Shown one piece after another: positions 52,192-60,849 of a stretch of 64,000 nt of DNA. Each line of letters begins with the position of its first letter. The first letter of the stretch is position 1. A program made the position numbers and the translations under genes. The notes beneath the pieces are model-generated. The model had not been told where the DNA came from. It searched no databases and was given only the letters and a program-made list of their open reading frames with translations. Source of the DNA: Firmicutes bacterium UBA6113 (GTDB lineage: Bacteria; Bacillota; Clostridia; Tissierellales; Sedimentibacteraceae); the NCBI GenBank assembly GCA_002422545.1, contig DIWF01000013.1, positions 1 through 64,000 of the forward strand, read 5' to 3'.

Positions 52192-52596
52192 TTAAAGAGA
52201 ATACTTCTTAGGAAGATTCCCTGAAAAATCTGCAATTGTTGCTTTTGCATGTTCCAGGTAAAATACTTCGAAAATTGGATTGTCAGGTGTTTGATATATG
52301 GATTTCACCAGTTCGTTGCTTTCAAGTACATCCTTTTTTATTCCGGTGTCTGAGATGAAAGCGGCCTTTCCGCTTAACCTAATCCACGCGAAATTTGAAT
52401 TGCAGGTTGTTAGTTCAACAACAGGGTGATTTTTTATTTCAGCATATACATCCTTTTGATTGCTGGTGCAGAAGTAGAGCTTTCCTTCTTTTTCAATCAT
52501 AAATTGGAAGGGGCGAACTTTGGGATTACTGTCCAGCCCGATTGTCGAAAAGTACATCACAGGGTTTTCTTTAATAAATTTTATTGCTTCATTCAT
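52192..52596 (-). CDS. Pyridoxamine 5'-phosphate oxidase-family protein
   Basis: This 134-residue split-barrel flavoprotein begins EAIKFIKENPVMYFSTIGLD and has RPFQFMIEKEGKLYFCTSNQ and FAWIRLSGKAAF. Its length fits the general PNPOx-like/NimA-type group, not vitamin B6 synthesis itself. It is divergent from the HxlR gene across a 210-base gap, so it is a likely HxlR target. Confidence 0.85.
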   Translation of the reverse strand: MNEAIKFIKENPVMYFSTIGLDSNPKVRPFQFMIEKEGKLYFCTSNQKDVYAEIKNHPVVELTTCNSNFAWIRLSGKAAFISDTGIKKDVLESNELVKSIYQTPDNPIFEVFYLEHAKATIADFSGNLPKKYSL

Positions 52597-52758
52597 TTTT
52601 TTCTCCTTTTACGTTGGCAATTATTAAGTTTTTCACTTCGTACAATCAATATATTATAAACAGATAAATAATATATATTTTTTGTTTTGTTATAGTATTT
52701 GTTTGATTATTTGCGGCCACATGTATATAATAATGCCAATGGTATATAAACGCAAGTA

Positions 52759-52796
52759 AGCACCTTGAAGTGCTGTAGGTACCTCAAGGTAACTAA
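52759..52796. promoter_or_regulatory. Putative HxlR operator region
   Basis: AGCACCTTGAAGTGCT (52759-52774) is an imperfect dyad, and GGTACCTCAAGGTAACT follows. The GTACC...AAGGTAAC layout resembles known HxlR-type sites. It lies between the divergent PNPOx and HxlR genes, close to the HxlR start. Confidence 0.4.
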
Positions 52797-52807
52797 TGGG
52801 AGGAATA

Positions 52808-53134
52808 ATGAAAAAAGAAATGCCGCTTTGCCCGGTTGAAGCAACGCTGTCCATTATAGGCGACAAGTGGAAAATACTTATACTGAGAGACCTAATTGAC
52901 GGAACCAAGCGTTTCGGCGAATTAAAAAAATCCATCGGTTCAATAAGTCAGAAGGTTCTTACACAACAACTGCGGGATATGGAGGAAGACGGGATTGTTA
53001 GCAGAAAAGCATATGCAGAAATACCTCCAAGGGTGGAGTATTCGTTGACGGAAACAGGAAACAGCTTAAAACCTATACTTGATTCCATGTTTTTATGGGG
53101 TCTGCAATATAAAGAGAAGCTTATAAACAAATAG
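52808..53134 (+). CDS. HxlR-family winged-helix regulator
   Basis: The 108-residue protein has CPVEATLSIIGDKWKILILR near the start and KVLTQQLRDMEEDGIVSRKA in the recognition helix, both typical of HxlR. The cysteine in the CPVE motif is the redox- or aldehyde-sensing residue in several members. I start it at the ATG at 52808, after GGGAGG. It probably controls the divergent PNPOx gene. Confidence 0.9.
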   Translation: MKKEMPLCPVEATLSIIGDKWKILILRDLIDGTKRFGELKKSIGSISQKVLTQQLRDMEEDGIVSRKAYAEIPPRVEYSLTETGNSLKPILDSMFLWGLQYKEKLINK

Positions 53135-53157
53135 ATAAAAATTAATTTCAATATAAA

Positions 53158-53192
53158 ACAGCTGACTGATATAATGGGCCAGTTGTTTTTTG
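53158..53192 (+). terminator. Terminator of the HxlR gene
   Basis: AACAGCTG pairs with CAGTTGTT (one G-T pair), and TTTTTGTTTTT follows. Confidence 0.55.
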
Positions 53193-53290
53193 TTTTTACT
53201 AAATTTTACATCCATATGCTTTTAATTTTACTGATGTATTATATGTTAATTAATAATAAGGGTGAGCTAATAATATATTAGGAGAAAAAA

Positions 53291-53977
53291 ATGAAACTTA
53301 TATACTGCGTTGAAGATGATAATAGTTTAAGAGAATTGATGATTTGTGCATTGAAAACAGTAAACTATGAAGTTTTAGGCTTTTCGTATAATCATAGTAT
53401 TGCAGAGAAACTAGAGAATTCAGTTCCTGATTTGATACTCCTTGACATAATGCTTAATAAAGAAGATGGTACTGTCATATTGCAAACTTTGAAAAATGAT
53501 GAACGGAACAGGAATATTCCCGTAATAATTATAACAGCGGCTTCAACAGAGGAAATTAAGGTAAAATTTCTGGAGTTGGGTGCAGATGATGTAATAACAA
53601 AGCCGTTCGGTATGTTAGAGCTCATTGCAAGAGTAAACGCTGTTTTAAGAGTCGCAAGGAGGATAGCCTCTGAGCAAAGGCACATAGAATGGAATGGAAT
53701 TTTTCTTGACTACAATAAAAGGGAAATTAGATATGAAAATAATCATGTAAACTTAAACTACAAGGAATTTGAACTTTTTTTCTATCTTGTTATGAACAAG
53801 GGCTTAGTTATTCCAAGAGATAAAATGATTAATAAAGTCTGGGGAGGCAATTATCATGGAAATAAACGGGCTGTAAATATGTGCATCAGTTCTATAAGGC
53901 ATAAACTTGGTGATGCAGGTTGTAATGATATCATTAAAACAGTAAGAAGAGCAGGCTTTAAAATTGAAGTTACATAA
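53291..53977 (+). CDS. OmpR/PhoB-type response regulator
   Basis: The 228-residue protein has a receiver domain (acidic EDD near residue 8, phospho-acceptor aspartate in LILLDIML, KPF lysine) and an OmpR winged helix (NHVNLNYKEFELFFYLVMNK, RAVNMCISSIRHKLGD). No kinase gene is adjacent. The PstS-like gene lies 490 bases further, so a role in phosphate response is possible but not shown. Confidence 0.9.
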   Translation: MKLIYCVEDDNSLRELMICALKTVNYEVLGFSYNHSIAEKLENSVPDLILLDIMLNKEDGTVILQTLKNDERNRNIPVIIITAASTEEIKVKFLELGADDVITKPFGMLELIARVNAVLRVARRIASEQRHIEWNGIFLDYNKREIRYENNHVNLNYKEFELFFYLVMNKGLVIPRDKMINKVWGGNYHGNKRAVNMCISSIRHKLGDAGCNDIIKTVRRAGFKIEVT

Positions 53978-53986
53978 TGTAAGAAT

Positions 53987-54020
53987 AAAATCCGCTTCAG
54001 CCATGAAGCGGATTTTATTT
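53987..54020. terminator. Bidirectional terminator
   Basis: AAAATCCGCTTCA and TGAAGCGGATTTT form a perfect 13-bp stem with a four-base loop, with T runs on both sides. It serves the response regulator and the convergent 66-residue gene. Confidence 0.85.
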
Positions 54021-54026
54021 ATGGTA

Positions 54027-54227
54027 TCAATATTCAAAATAATGTAGTTCATTATCAGAAGTTTTCGGCCTGGAACAATGTTGAAATTTCTTCAATGCAT
54101 TTTTACTTTTTTTAACTCTGTACATCACAATTGAGTAATAGTTGTCATACTCCTTGTCCTGCTGCCTTTTTCTTTCTGCCAGATCTTTCATAAAAGCAGT
54201 TTTAAATTCATCATGTGTCATGCCCAT
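54027..54227 (-). CDS. 66-residue charged protein, unknown
   Basis: AGGAGG precedes the ATG on the minus strand. The product is soluble and helical (THDEFKTAFMKDLAERKRQQ) with a basic middle. It has good coding signals but no family I recognise. It converges on the response-regulator gene. Confidence 0.5.
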   Translation of the reverse strand: MGMTHDEFKTAFMKDLAERKRQQDKEYDNYYSIVMYRVKKSKNALKKFQHCSRPKTSDNELHYFEY

Positions 54228-54469
54228 ATTTTCCTCCTAATATAATGTAATTAATGCAATTATAAAGGTAGTTTGTAAAATGACTAAGTCATGGCGGTAA
54301 AAAACATGTTTTTTATTGGTAAAGTGAAATGACTCTTTGCAGAAAAGCTGCGGACTCTTTAATAAAAATATATAAAAATATTACCTAATATTTACATTCA
54401 AACAATTTTATTTTTACTTGAGGGGGATATATTTAATACAAGATAAAAATTCAAAGGAGATAGATATTA

Positions 54470-55411
54470 ATGAAAGCAAAAAAAATATTATCAATAGTAT
54501 CAACAGTATTAATAATGTCAATGGCATTTGTGGGATGTGCAAAAAGTGAACCTCAAACACAACCAGCTTCACAGCCGGCAGCAGAACAAAGTTCAGTTAA
54601 GCAACCCGAAGCTCCTGTATCAGATTTCGATGCAGAAAATTCTATAACAGTAGTAGCAAGAGATGCAGCTTCCGGAACAAGGGGAGCTTTTCATGAACTT
54701 ATGAAAATAAAAGTAAAAGAAGGCGACACTGAAGTTGACAAGCTTGTAACTGGAGCATTAGAGTTTGATGGAACCGACAAGGTCATAACAGCTGTAGAAG
54801 GAGACAAGTATGGAATCGGATATGTTTCTCTCGGCTCAGTAAGCGAAAGAATAACAGCGGCAAGCGTAGACGGAGTTGAAGCAACTATTGAAAATGTAAA
54901 AAGCGGGAAATATGCAGTAGCAAGACCGTTCCTTTTAGTAACAAAAGGAACTGAAAGCGACCTGGTTAAGGACTTCATCGGATTTACAGAATCTGTTCAG
55001 GGACAGAAATTAGTTGAAGAAAAACATTACATTGCTTCAGTAGATGGCCCTGTAGAATATAAAACATCAGGCTTGTCAGGAACTATTAAGGTTGCAGGTT
55101 CAACTTCAGTAACACCATTGATGGAAGTATTGCAGGAAGCATACAAAGAACTTAACCCAAATGTAACATTTGAAATGCAGTCAAATGGTTCATCACAAGG
55201 AATCAAATCAGCTATTGACGGTTCTTATGACATAGGAATGAGTTCAAGAGAATTGAAAGATGAAGAAAAATCACAACTAAATGAACACACACTTGCAATT
55301 GACGGTATTGCAGTGATAGTGAACAATGAAAATCCTATGACAGACATCTCATCAGAAAATATTACAAAAATATATACCGGTGAAATAATAAAATGGTCTG
55401 AAATAAAATAG
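54470..55411 (+). CDS. PstS-like phosphate-binding lipoprotein with circularly permuted halves
   Basis: PstS captures phosphate for the PstCAB transporter. This 313-residue lipoprotein (lipobox FVGC, Cys23) has both PstS halves, but reversed. Residues 58-190 hold what is normally the second half (ITVVARDAASGTRGAFHEL, GIGYVSLGSVSE, ARPFLLVTKG). Residues 203-313 hold the normal first half (GTIKVAGSTSVTPLMEVL, SSQGIKSAIDGSYDIGMSSR, IAVIVNNENPM, IYTGEIIKWSEI). The ligand-binding Ser/Thr motifs of both halves are kept, so it may fold normally. A strong terminator follows at once, and no pstC, pstA or pstB lies in the window. Confidence 0.8.
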   Translation: MKAKKILSIVSTVLIMSMAFVGCAKSEPQTQPASQPAAEQSSVKQPEAPVSDFDAENSITVVARDAASGTRGAFHELMKIKVKEGDTEVDKLVTGALEFDGTDKVITAVEGDKYGIGYVSLGSVSERITAASVDGVEATIENVKSGKYAVARPFLLVTKGTESDLVKDFIGFTESVQGQKLVEEKHYIASVDGPVEYKTSGLSGTIKVAGSTSVTPLMEVLQEAYKELNPNVTFEMQSNGSSQGIKSAIDGSYDIGMSSRELKDEEKSQLNEHTLAIDGIAVIVNNENPMTDISSENITKIYTGEIIKWSEIK

Positions 55412-55433
55412 TCAGTACCCTCCTAACATATAC

Positions 55434-55466
55434 AAAGACAAAGCAGATTTAATCTGCTTTGTCTTT
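55434..55466 (+). terminator. Terminator of the PstS-like gene
   Basis: A perfect 15-bp stem, AAAGACAAAGCAGAT against ATCTGCTTTGTCTTT, has a three-base loop. It lies 22 bases after the stop codon. Confidence 0.88.
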
Positions 55467-55555
55467 CGTTGTTTTAAATACTTGAATTATTATGTTTAGA
55501 GATTGTCAGTAATGGTATTTAGCTATTCATGCGTACACTGAAAAATATATTATGT

Positions 55556-55604
55556 TTGACAAGGATGCAATATAATATTATACTAGAAATGCAAATGATT
55601 TGCA
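55556..55604 (+). promoter_or_regulatory. Promoter and Zur-type operator of the zinc operon
   Basis: TTGACA (55556-55561) and TATACT (55579-55584) are 17 bases apart. TGCAAATGATTTGCA (55590-55604), a perfect 15-bp dyad, lies at the expected start of transcription, an ideal spot for repression by the regulator encoded 14 bases downstream. Confidence 0.8.
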
Positions 55605-55618
55605 AATTGAGGATGAAA

Positions 55619-56047
55619 ATGAGAAGAACTAACGGCTATTTTACCAAGGGACGAATTAAAATATTGGAATATCTTAAGGAAAATAATGACAGGATGTTTA
55701 CAGTATGTCATATATCAGACTACCTTAAAGAAACAGGAAGTGCTAAAAATACTTCTACAATTTACCGATATCTAGATGAACTTGTTCAAAATGGGCTGAT
55801 AGTTAAGCAAATCGATCCCAACGCTGGTAAGGCTGTTTTTCGGTATGTGCCTGAAAAATGCCATGATCATCTTCATATGAAGTGCAGTAATTGTGGAAGG
55901 ATAATACATCTTGACTGCGGATTTATGAATGAAATAGAACGACATTTGCAAGAAAAACATGGTTTTAAACTTGAAAGTAAATCATCTGTATTAAATGGAG
56001 TCTGTGATAAATGCAGATTAGTAAATAAAAGTAATATGTGTCTTTAA
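55619..56047 (+). CDS. zur: Fur-family metal regulator, probably Zur
   Basis: This 142-residue protein has the Fur DNA-binding helix region (FTVCHISDYLKETGSAKNTS, IYRYLDELVQNGLI) and the dimerisation domain with metal ligands: CHDHLHMKCSNCGRIIHLDC and CDKCR. The CxxC pairs form the structural zinc site. I start it at the ATG at 55619 with GAGG six bases upstream. Because znuA, znuC and znuB follow in the same direction, zinc (Zur) is more likely than iron (Fur) or peroxide (PerR). Confidence 0.88.
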   Translation: MRRTNGYFTKGRIKILEYLKENNDRMFTVCHISDYLKETGSAKNTSTIYRYLDELVQNGLIVKQIDPNAGKAVFRYVPEKCHDHLHMKCSNCGRIIHLDCGFMNEIERHLQEKHGFKLESKSSVLNGVCDKCRLVNKSNMCL

Positions 56048-56101
56048 CGAGTCATATGGATATACATAGCAGACAATAAATGCAGTAGAGGGAGTGGGGG
56101 T

Positions 56102-56401
56102 ATGAACATAAGTAAAAAAATATTAGCACTTGTTTTATGTATTGCATTATTATTCGTACCGGTAGTCTCCTTTTTTTACATAGCAGGACATATCAATCAT
56201 GAATGTACAGGACAGGATTGTCCTATATGTACACAGATTGACGTTTCAAAACATAACATAGATAATTCTAAAGCTTTTTATATTGCAGCATTATATGTCT
56301 TAATAGTTGCCGTTACGACCGCATCTATCTGTTCAGCAGTAGATATCATTTGCCATTCAGGCATAACTTTAATCTCATTGAAAGTGGAACTTCTGAATTA
56401 A
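56102..56401 (+). CDS. Small Cys/His membrane protein of the zinc operon
   Basis: The 99-residue protein has an N-terminal helix, an outer loop with HINHECTGQDCPICTQID (one His and three or four Cys as possible metal ligands), and a second helix (AFYIAALYVLIVAVTTASIC). It sits between zur and znuA. A role in catching zinc near the ABC transporter is inferred from position and ligands; no family function is known to me. Confidence 0.68.
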   Translation: MNISKKILALVLCIALLFVPVVSFFYIAGHINHECTGQDCPICTQIDVSKHNIDNSKAFYIAALYVLIVAVTTASICSAVDIICHSGITLISLKVELLN

Positions 56402-56508
56402 CTTACTAGGAATAACTGTTTACACCAGATATATGTCTGGTGTTGTTTTGTATGAAGAAATCAGTTCTAGGTACATTAAATATTGTTAATTCAGGAGGTT
56501 AATATAAA

Positions 56509-57489
56509 ATGAAGAAAAATTTAATAATTATGTTGTTGCTGTGTATTTGCATGTGTACTATGTTTGGATGCAGTAAAGAAGCTGGAAATAGTTCATCAAA
56601 AGGTGATGATGATAGCAAATTAAGTATTGTATGTACTACTTTTCCGCAGTACGACTGGGTAAGGGAGATACTTGGTGAACAGGCGGATAGCATGAATCTT
56701 ACACTTTTATTGGATGATGGCATAGATCTTCACAGCTATCAGCCTACTGCGGAAGATATTGCAAAAATTTCAGACTGTGATGTATTCATCTATGTTGGCG
56801 GTGAGTCAGATGGGTGGGTGGAAGATGCTCTGAAGGAAGCAACTAATAAAGATATGCAGGTAATTAACCTGATAGAAGTAATTGGAGATTCCGTTAAAGA
56901 GGAAGAAGTAATCGAAGGAATGGAAGTTGAAGAAGGTAATGAGGAAGAGATAGAGTATGACGAGCATGTGTGGCTTTCTCTTAAAAATGCAGAGGTGATC
57001 TGCAATTCAATCTGTACTTCAATTTCAACACTTGATGCAGATAATAGTGAAACTTATAAGAAAAATTTGGAGACATATAAAGAAAAACTTTCAGAACTTG
57101 ATTCGGACTACAAGAAAACAGTGGGCAATGCAGTACATTCAACCGTAGTGTTTGGAGACAGGTTCCCATTTCGTTACATGGTTGATGATTACGGACTTGA
57201 TTACTATGCAGCTTTTGTAGGATGTTCTGCAGAATCAGAGGCAAGTTTTGAAACTGTTTTGTTTCTTGCAGAAAAAATGGATGAACTCGGTCTTCCGGCT
57301 ATTTGTGTAATTGAAAGTGCAAATCAATCAATAGCAAAGACTATTGTCAACAATACAGAGAATAAAGATCAGAAAATTCTTGTTATGGATTCTATGCAAT
57401 CTGTAACGTCAGAAGACGTAGTGAATGGTGTAGATTATCTTTCTATTATGGAAAACAATCTGGAAGTATTAAAAGAAGCATTGAATTAG
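56509..57489 (+). CDS. znuA: Zinc/manganese ABC transporter substrate-binding lipoprotein
   Basis: This 326-residue cluster A-I binding protein has a lipobox MFGC (Cys21). Its metal-ligand candidates are the first His in DDGIDLHSYQPTAED, the second in EYDEHVWLSLKNAEV, and later E and D residues (FPFRYMVDDYGLDYYAAF). A His-poor, Glu-rich loop (EEVIEGMEVEEGNEEEIEYD) replaces the usual His-rich loop of ZnuA; acidic loops occur in some clostridial homologues. Zinc over manganese is inferred from zur. Confidence 0.88.
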   Translation: MKKNLIIMLLLCICMCTMFGCSKEAGNSSSKGDDDSKLSIVCTTFPQYDWVREILGEQADSMNLTLLLDDGIDLHSYQPTAEDIAKISDCDVFIYVGGESDGWVEDALKEATNKDMQVINLIEVIGDSVKEEEVIEGMEVEEGNEEEIEYDEHVWLSLKNAEVICNSICTSISTLDADNSETYKKNLETYKEKLSELDSDYKKTVGNAVHSTVVFGDRFPFRYMVDDYGLDYYAAFVGCSAESEASFETVLFLAEKMDELGLPAICVIESANQSIAKTIVNNTENKDQKILVMDSMQSVTSEDVVNGVDYLSIMENNLEVLKEALN

Positions 57490-57552
57490 GATTAGTGTGA
57501 CTTTAAAGTAATAGAATGGATGTGATTAGATGATTAGAAAAGAGGTTTTATT

Positions 57553-58272
57553 ATGGCTCTGATTACCTGCAAGGATGTTTCTCTTGGATATGAAGGTAGA
57601 AGTGTAACAGAACATTTAAATTTTGAAATAAATAAAGGAGATTATCTCTGTATTGTGGGCGAGAACGGTGCAGGAAAAAGTACACTTATAAAGGCACTTC
57701 TTAACTTGAAATCGCCTGTTTCCGGGCAGATTATTACAGGTGAAGGGCTGAAACCGACAGAAATAGGATATCTTCCACAGCAAACTGTGGTGCAGAAAGA
57801 TTTCCCGGCATCTGTATGGGAGATCGTATTGTCAGGCTGCTTGAACAGATGTGACTTGCGACCGTTTTATAACAGAGAAGAGAAGCAGCTGGCCATGGAA
57901 AACATGGAAAAAATGGGGATTAGCAATCTTTCAAAAAGATGTTATCGGGAACTGTCAGGAGGTCAGCAGCAGAGGGTTTTACTTGCAAGGGCATTGTGTG
58001 CAACAAAGAAGATGCTTCTTCTGGATGAGCCTGTGGCTGGGCTTGATCCAAAAGTAACTGTGGAAATGTATGAATTGATTGATAGATTGCATGAAAAGGA
58101 CGGCATTACGGTTGTTATGGTATCACATGATATAGAAGCATCAGTAAAATATGCGACACATATTCTGCATGTAAGCCACATTCCATTATTTTTTGGAAAA
58201 AAAGAAAAATATGTGCTAAGCGGTAACGGGTTTCAGGTAGATAAAAGCAGGGAGGCATCAGAAAATGAATGA
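57553..58272 (+). CDS. znuC: Zinc ABC transporter ATPase
   Basis: The 239-residue ATPase has Walker A GENGAGKST, the Q-loop LPQQ, signature LSGGQQQRV, Walker B KMLLLDEP, and the H-loop VMVSHD. AGAGG precedes the ATG by seven bases. Its last eight bases overlap the permease start. Confidence 0.93.
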   Translation: MALITCKDVSLGYEGRSVTEHLNFEINKGDYLCIVGENGAGKSTLIKALLNLKSPVSGQIITGEGLKPTEIGYLPQQTVVQKDFPASVWEIVLSGCLNRCDLRPFYNREEKQLAMENMEKMGISNLSKRCYRELSGGQQQRVLLARALCATKKMLLLDEPVAGLDPKVTVEMYELIDRLHEKDGITVVMVSHDIEASVKYATHILHVSHIPLFFGKKEKYVLSGNGFQVDKSREASENE

Positions 58273-59125
58273 AATTACAGATACTTTACTACATTATTTT
58301 ACATTTCCATTTGTAAGGTATGCTTTGATTGTAGGTGTATTGATAGCTCTTTGTTCCTCCTTGCTTGGAGTAACATTGGTATTAAAGAGATTTTCCTTCA
58401 TTGGAGATGGTCTTTCTCATGTGGCTTTCGGGGGTATGGCTGTGGCAGCTGTATTCGGATTTACAAATGATGCTGTTATTGTAATGCCGGTGACTGTCAT
58501 ATCAGCGGTATTATTACTGAAAAGCGGACAGAATAAAAAAATTAATGGAGATGCTTCCCTTGCCATGATATCAGTGGGTGCGTTGGCAATGGGATATTTG
58601 TTGATGAACCTTTTTTCAAAGTCATCTAATATATCCGGAGATGTATGCAGCACACTTTTTGGTTCAACATCCATACTCACACTAACCATGGCTGAAGTAT
58701 GGCTTTGTGTTATTATGTCCATTGTTGTAGTGGTCTCCTTCCTTTTGTTTTACAATAAAATTTTAGCAATTACATTTGATGAGACATTTTCCCAGGCAAC
58801 CGGTACGAATACAGGTTTTTATAATCTGGTAATTGCTGTTATAACGGCAATTATAATTGTGCTTGCAATGAATCTGGTTGGCTCACTGCTGATATCTGCA
58901 TTGATTATTTTTCCGGCATTATCTGCCATGAGGATATTCAAAAATTTTCGGGCAGTCATACTGTGTTCGGCAGTTATTTCTGTGATTGCAGCTGGAAGTG
59001 GAATTATTATATCAATTCTAGCTTCTACACCTGTAGGTTCTACAATTGTTGCAATTGATATTTTAGTATTTTTTATATTTTGCACAATAGAAAAGTTAAC
59101 AGGAGGTATAAGGTATTGTCAGTAA
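58265..59125 (+). CDS. znuB: Zinc ABC transporter permease
   Basis: The 286-residue membrane protein has eight to nine helices and the ABC-3 family motif (RFSFIGDGLSHVAFGGMAVA; SALIIFPALSAMRIF). It overlaps znuC by eight bases, as in many operons. It forms the channel through which ZnuC drives metal delivered by ZnuA. Confidence 0.92.
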   Translation: MNEITDTLLHYFTFPFVRYALIVGVLIALCSSLLGVTLVLKRFSFIGDGLSHVAFGGMAVAAVFGFTNDAVIVMPVTVISAVLLLKSGQNKKINGDASLAMISVGALAMGYLLMNLFSKSSNISGDVCSTLFGSTSILTLTMAEVWLCVIMSIVVVVSFLLFYNKILAITFDETFSQATGTNTGFYNLVIAVITAIIIVLAMNLVGSLLISALIIFPALSAMRIFKNFRAVILCSAVISVIAAGSGIIISILASTPVGSTIVAIDILVFFIFCTIEKLTGGIRYCQ

Positions 59126-59691
59126 AAGTGAAAAAAGTAATGGCATTATGTATTATGTTGATAGTAATTATGAGTACATCAGCATGCGGTACAGACACAA
59201 GTATGGTGGAGGAGATAGCAGATAAACAAGATAGCAGCACTGTACAGAGCACATCGGGAACAGAAAGTGAATTACTGAATAATGATGAAAAGTCTGTAAC
59301 TGATGCGGAAGAAGTTGAAACAATTGAAGATAACAATTCTGTTGACATTGATTTGACTGTGTTAAGCAGCACTATGGTCTATTCGGAAGTATATAATATG
59401 ATGGTCAATCCAGATGAATATATGGGAAAAACAATAAAAGTAATCGGACCATATTATGCAAGCCAATTAGTATATGGGACAGAAAAGTATTATCATTTTG
59501 TCGTTATCAGCGATGCTACAGCCTGCTGCCAAAATGGTATTGAATTCATATGGAATGACAACAGTCATGTTTATCCGGATGAGTATCCGGAGAATAATAC
59601 TGTAATAGAAGTAGTAGGTGTATTTAGTTCTTATGAAGAATCAGGAGATACATATTACTATCTGAAAACAGATGGAATAACCATCAAGTGA
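59116..59691 (+). CDS. Lipoprotein of the zinc operon with a CC motif
   Basis: I start it at the TTG at 59116, nine bases after AGGAGG, overlapping the znuB stop. The 191-residue product has a lipobox TSACG, an acidic linker and an OB-like domain: EVYNMMVNPDEYMGKTIKVI, DATACCQNGIEFIWN, and a final YYYLKTDGITI. The ACC motif recalls TIGR03943-type proteins of zinc regulons, an analogy from memory. It probably binds or hands over zinc at the outer face. Confidence 0.7.
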   Translation: MSVKVKKVMALCIMLIVIMSTSACGTDTSMVEEIADKQDSSTVQSTSGTESELLNNDEKSVTDAEEVETIEDNNSVDIDLTVLSSTMVYSEVYNMMVNPDEYMGKTIKVIGPYYASQLVYGTEKYYHFVVISDATACCQNGIEFIWNDNSHVYPDEYPENNTVIEVVGVFSSYEESGDTYYYLKTDGITIK

Positions 59692-59709
59692 TAGTGTTAT
59701 ATATTATTT

Positions 59710-59761
59710 AATAACTGTTTTAGATTTTAGTGTTCCAACGTCTAATACGGTTATTTTTTTA
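59710..59761 (+). terminator. Terminator of the zinc operon
   Basis: AATAACTGTTTTAGA pairs with TCTAATACGGTTATT (two mismatches), and seven T follow. It lies 19 bases after the lipoprotein stop. Confidence 0.65.
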
Positions 59762-59843
59762 TTTTAATGATGCGCGAGAATAATTACTTGCAAATTTTAA
59801 CATTTTGCGGAAGCATTCATTGACATAAGCTTATACAAAAGAA

Positions 59844-59924
59844 AATGTGACTCCACAGGAAATAACAAAGACAGCTGATGTAGTCGTTATAGGGGGAGGC
59901 GGAGCAGGCCTTGTTTCAGCTAGG
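59844..59924 (+). pseudogene. N-terminal flavoprotein fragment
   Basis: A short frame reads VTPQEITKTADVVVIGGGGA then GLVSAR, the start of a FAD-binding (fumarate-reductase-like) subunit with the GxGxxG dinucleotide motif. It has no start codon in place, and after 59,924 the text changes to the next gene's remains. It is a deletion scar. Confidence 0.55.
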
Positions 59925-59937
59925 GGGCAGCGCTGTA

Positions 59938-60833
59938 AGCCAATCTTTTGGAGCATACCTTAAAAAATACGGCATGCGATGTCCAGGTGAAATAGACATT
60001 ACAAAGCCCCGTTGGAGCGAAAAACCAATTGCTCTTATACCAGTAATTCTCAGCAACATCAAAAATTTTGAGCCTAATTTAAGCAGAGTCATATTTGAGA
60101 AGGGACTTAAGGAAGCAAGACATAAGGAAGAGGATATCTTAAGGCGATTGCAAGAGCTGCCCGGAGGCAAGGGAAAAGCTAAAAAAACAAAAAAAATGAT
60201 CAGTGTTTTGCGTAATTTCACAGGTTTTCGGGAATACCCCAAGTATTCTTTTATAAGACGTTTCCAAATTTATAAAGATGCGCTGATGAGAGAAGCCGAT
60301 GTGTTGGTTAAAAAAGGAATCATATTGAATCGGGAGGATGTCTACTATCTATCCTTAAAGAATTTAGAAATGTTGTTCAAACAAACAAGATTGATTATAG
60401 CGTCATAACAAATAGAATGAAGGAATATGAGGTTTATGAAAAATTGACTCCTCCTCGAGTAATGACATCCGAAGGAGAAATTGTAACAGGGGAATATGAC
60501 AGCGGGAAAATACCTCGGGGTTCTTTAGCAGGTGTGGCCGTTTCTGCAGGTGTTATTGAAGGTAGGGCAAGGGTTGTTTTGAAACTGGAGGATGCCGATA
60601 TAGAGGAAGGGGATATACTTGTGACCTCATTCACAGACCCTAGCTGGACACCTTTGTTTATTTCGGTTAAGGGATTGGTTACGGAAATAGGTGGGCTTAT
60701 GACGCATGGAGCTGTAATTACAAGAGAATATGGACTTCCGGCAGTTGTAGGAGTGGAAAATGCAACAAAAATCATAAAAGATGGACAGAGAATCAGGGTT
60801 AATGGAACAGAGGGCTATGTAGAGATGCTGTAG
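59938..60833 (+). pseudogene. C-terminal half of a rifampicin-phosphotransferase-like PEP-utilising enzyme, frameshifted
   Basis: The text matches the C-terminal third of Rph/PEP-synthase-like enzymes: AYLKKYGMRCPGEIDITKPR at the start, VYEKLTPPRVMTSEGEIVTG, the swivelling phosphohistidine region GGLMTHGAVITREYGLPAVV, and the closing RIRVNGTEGYVEML. A frame change near 60,390-60,400 separates the two parts (the first stops after RLIIAS; the other continues DYSVITNRMKEYEVY). The N-terminal ATP-grasp domain is missing. It was truncated together with the flavoprotein fragment upstream. Confidence 0.75.
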
Positions 60834-60849
60834 CAAAATATGGGTTCAG

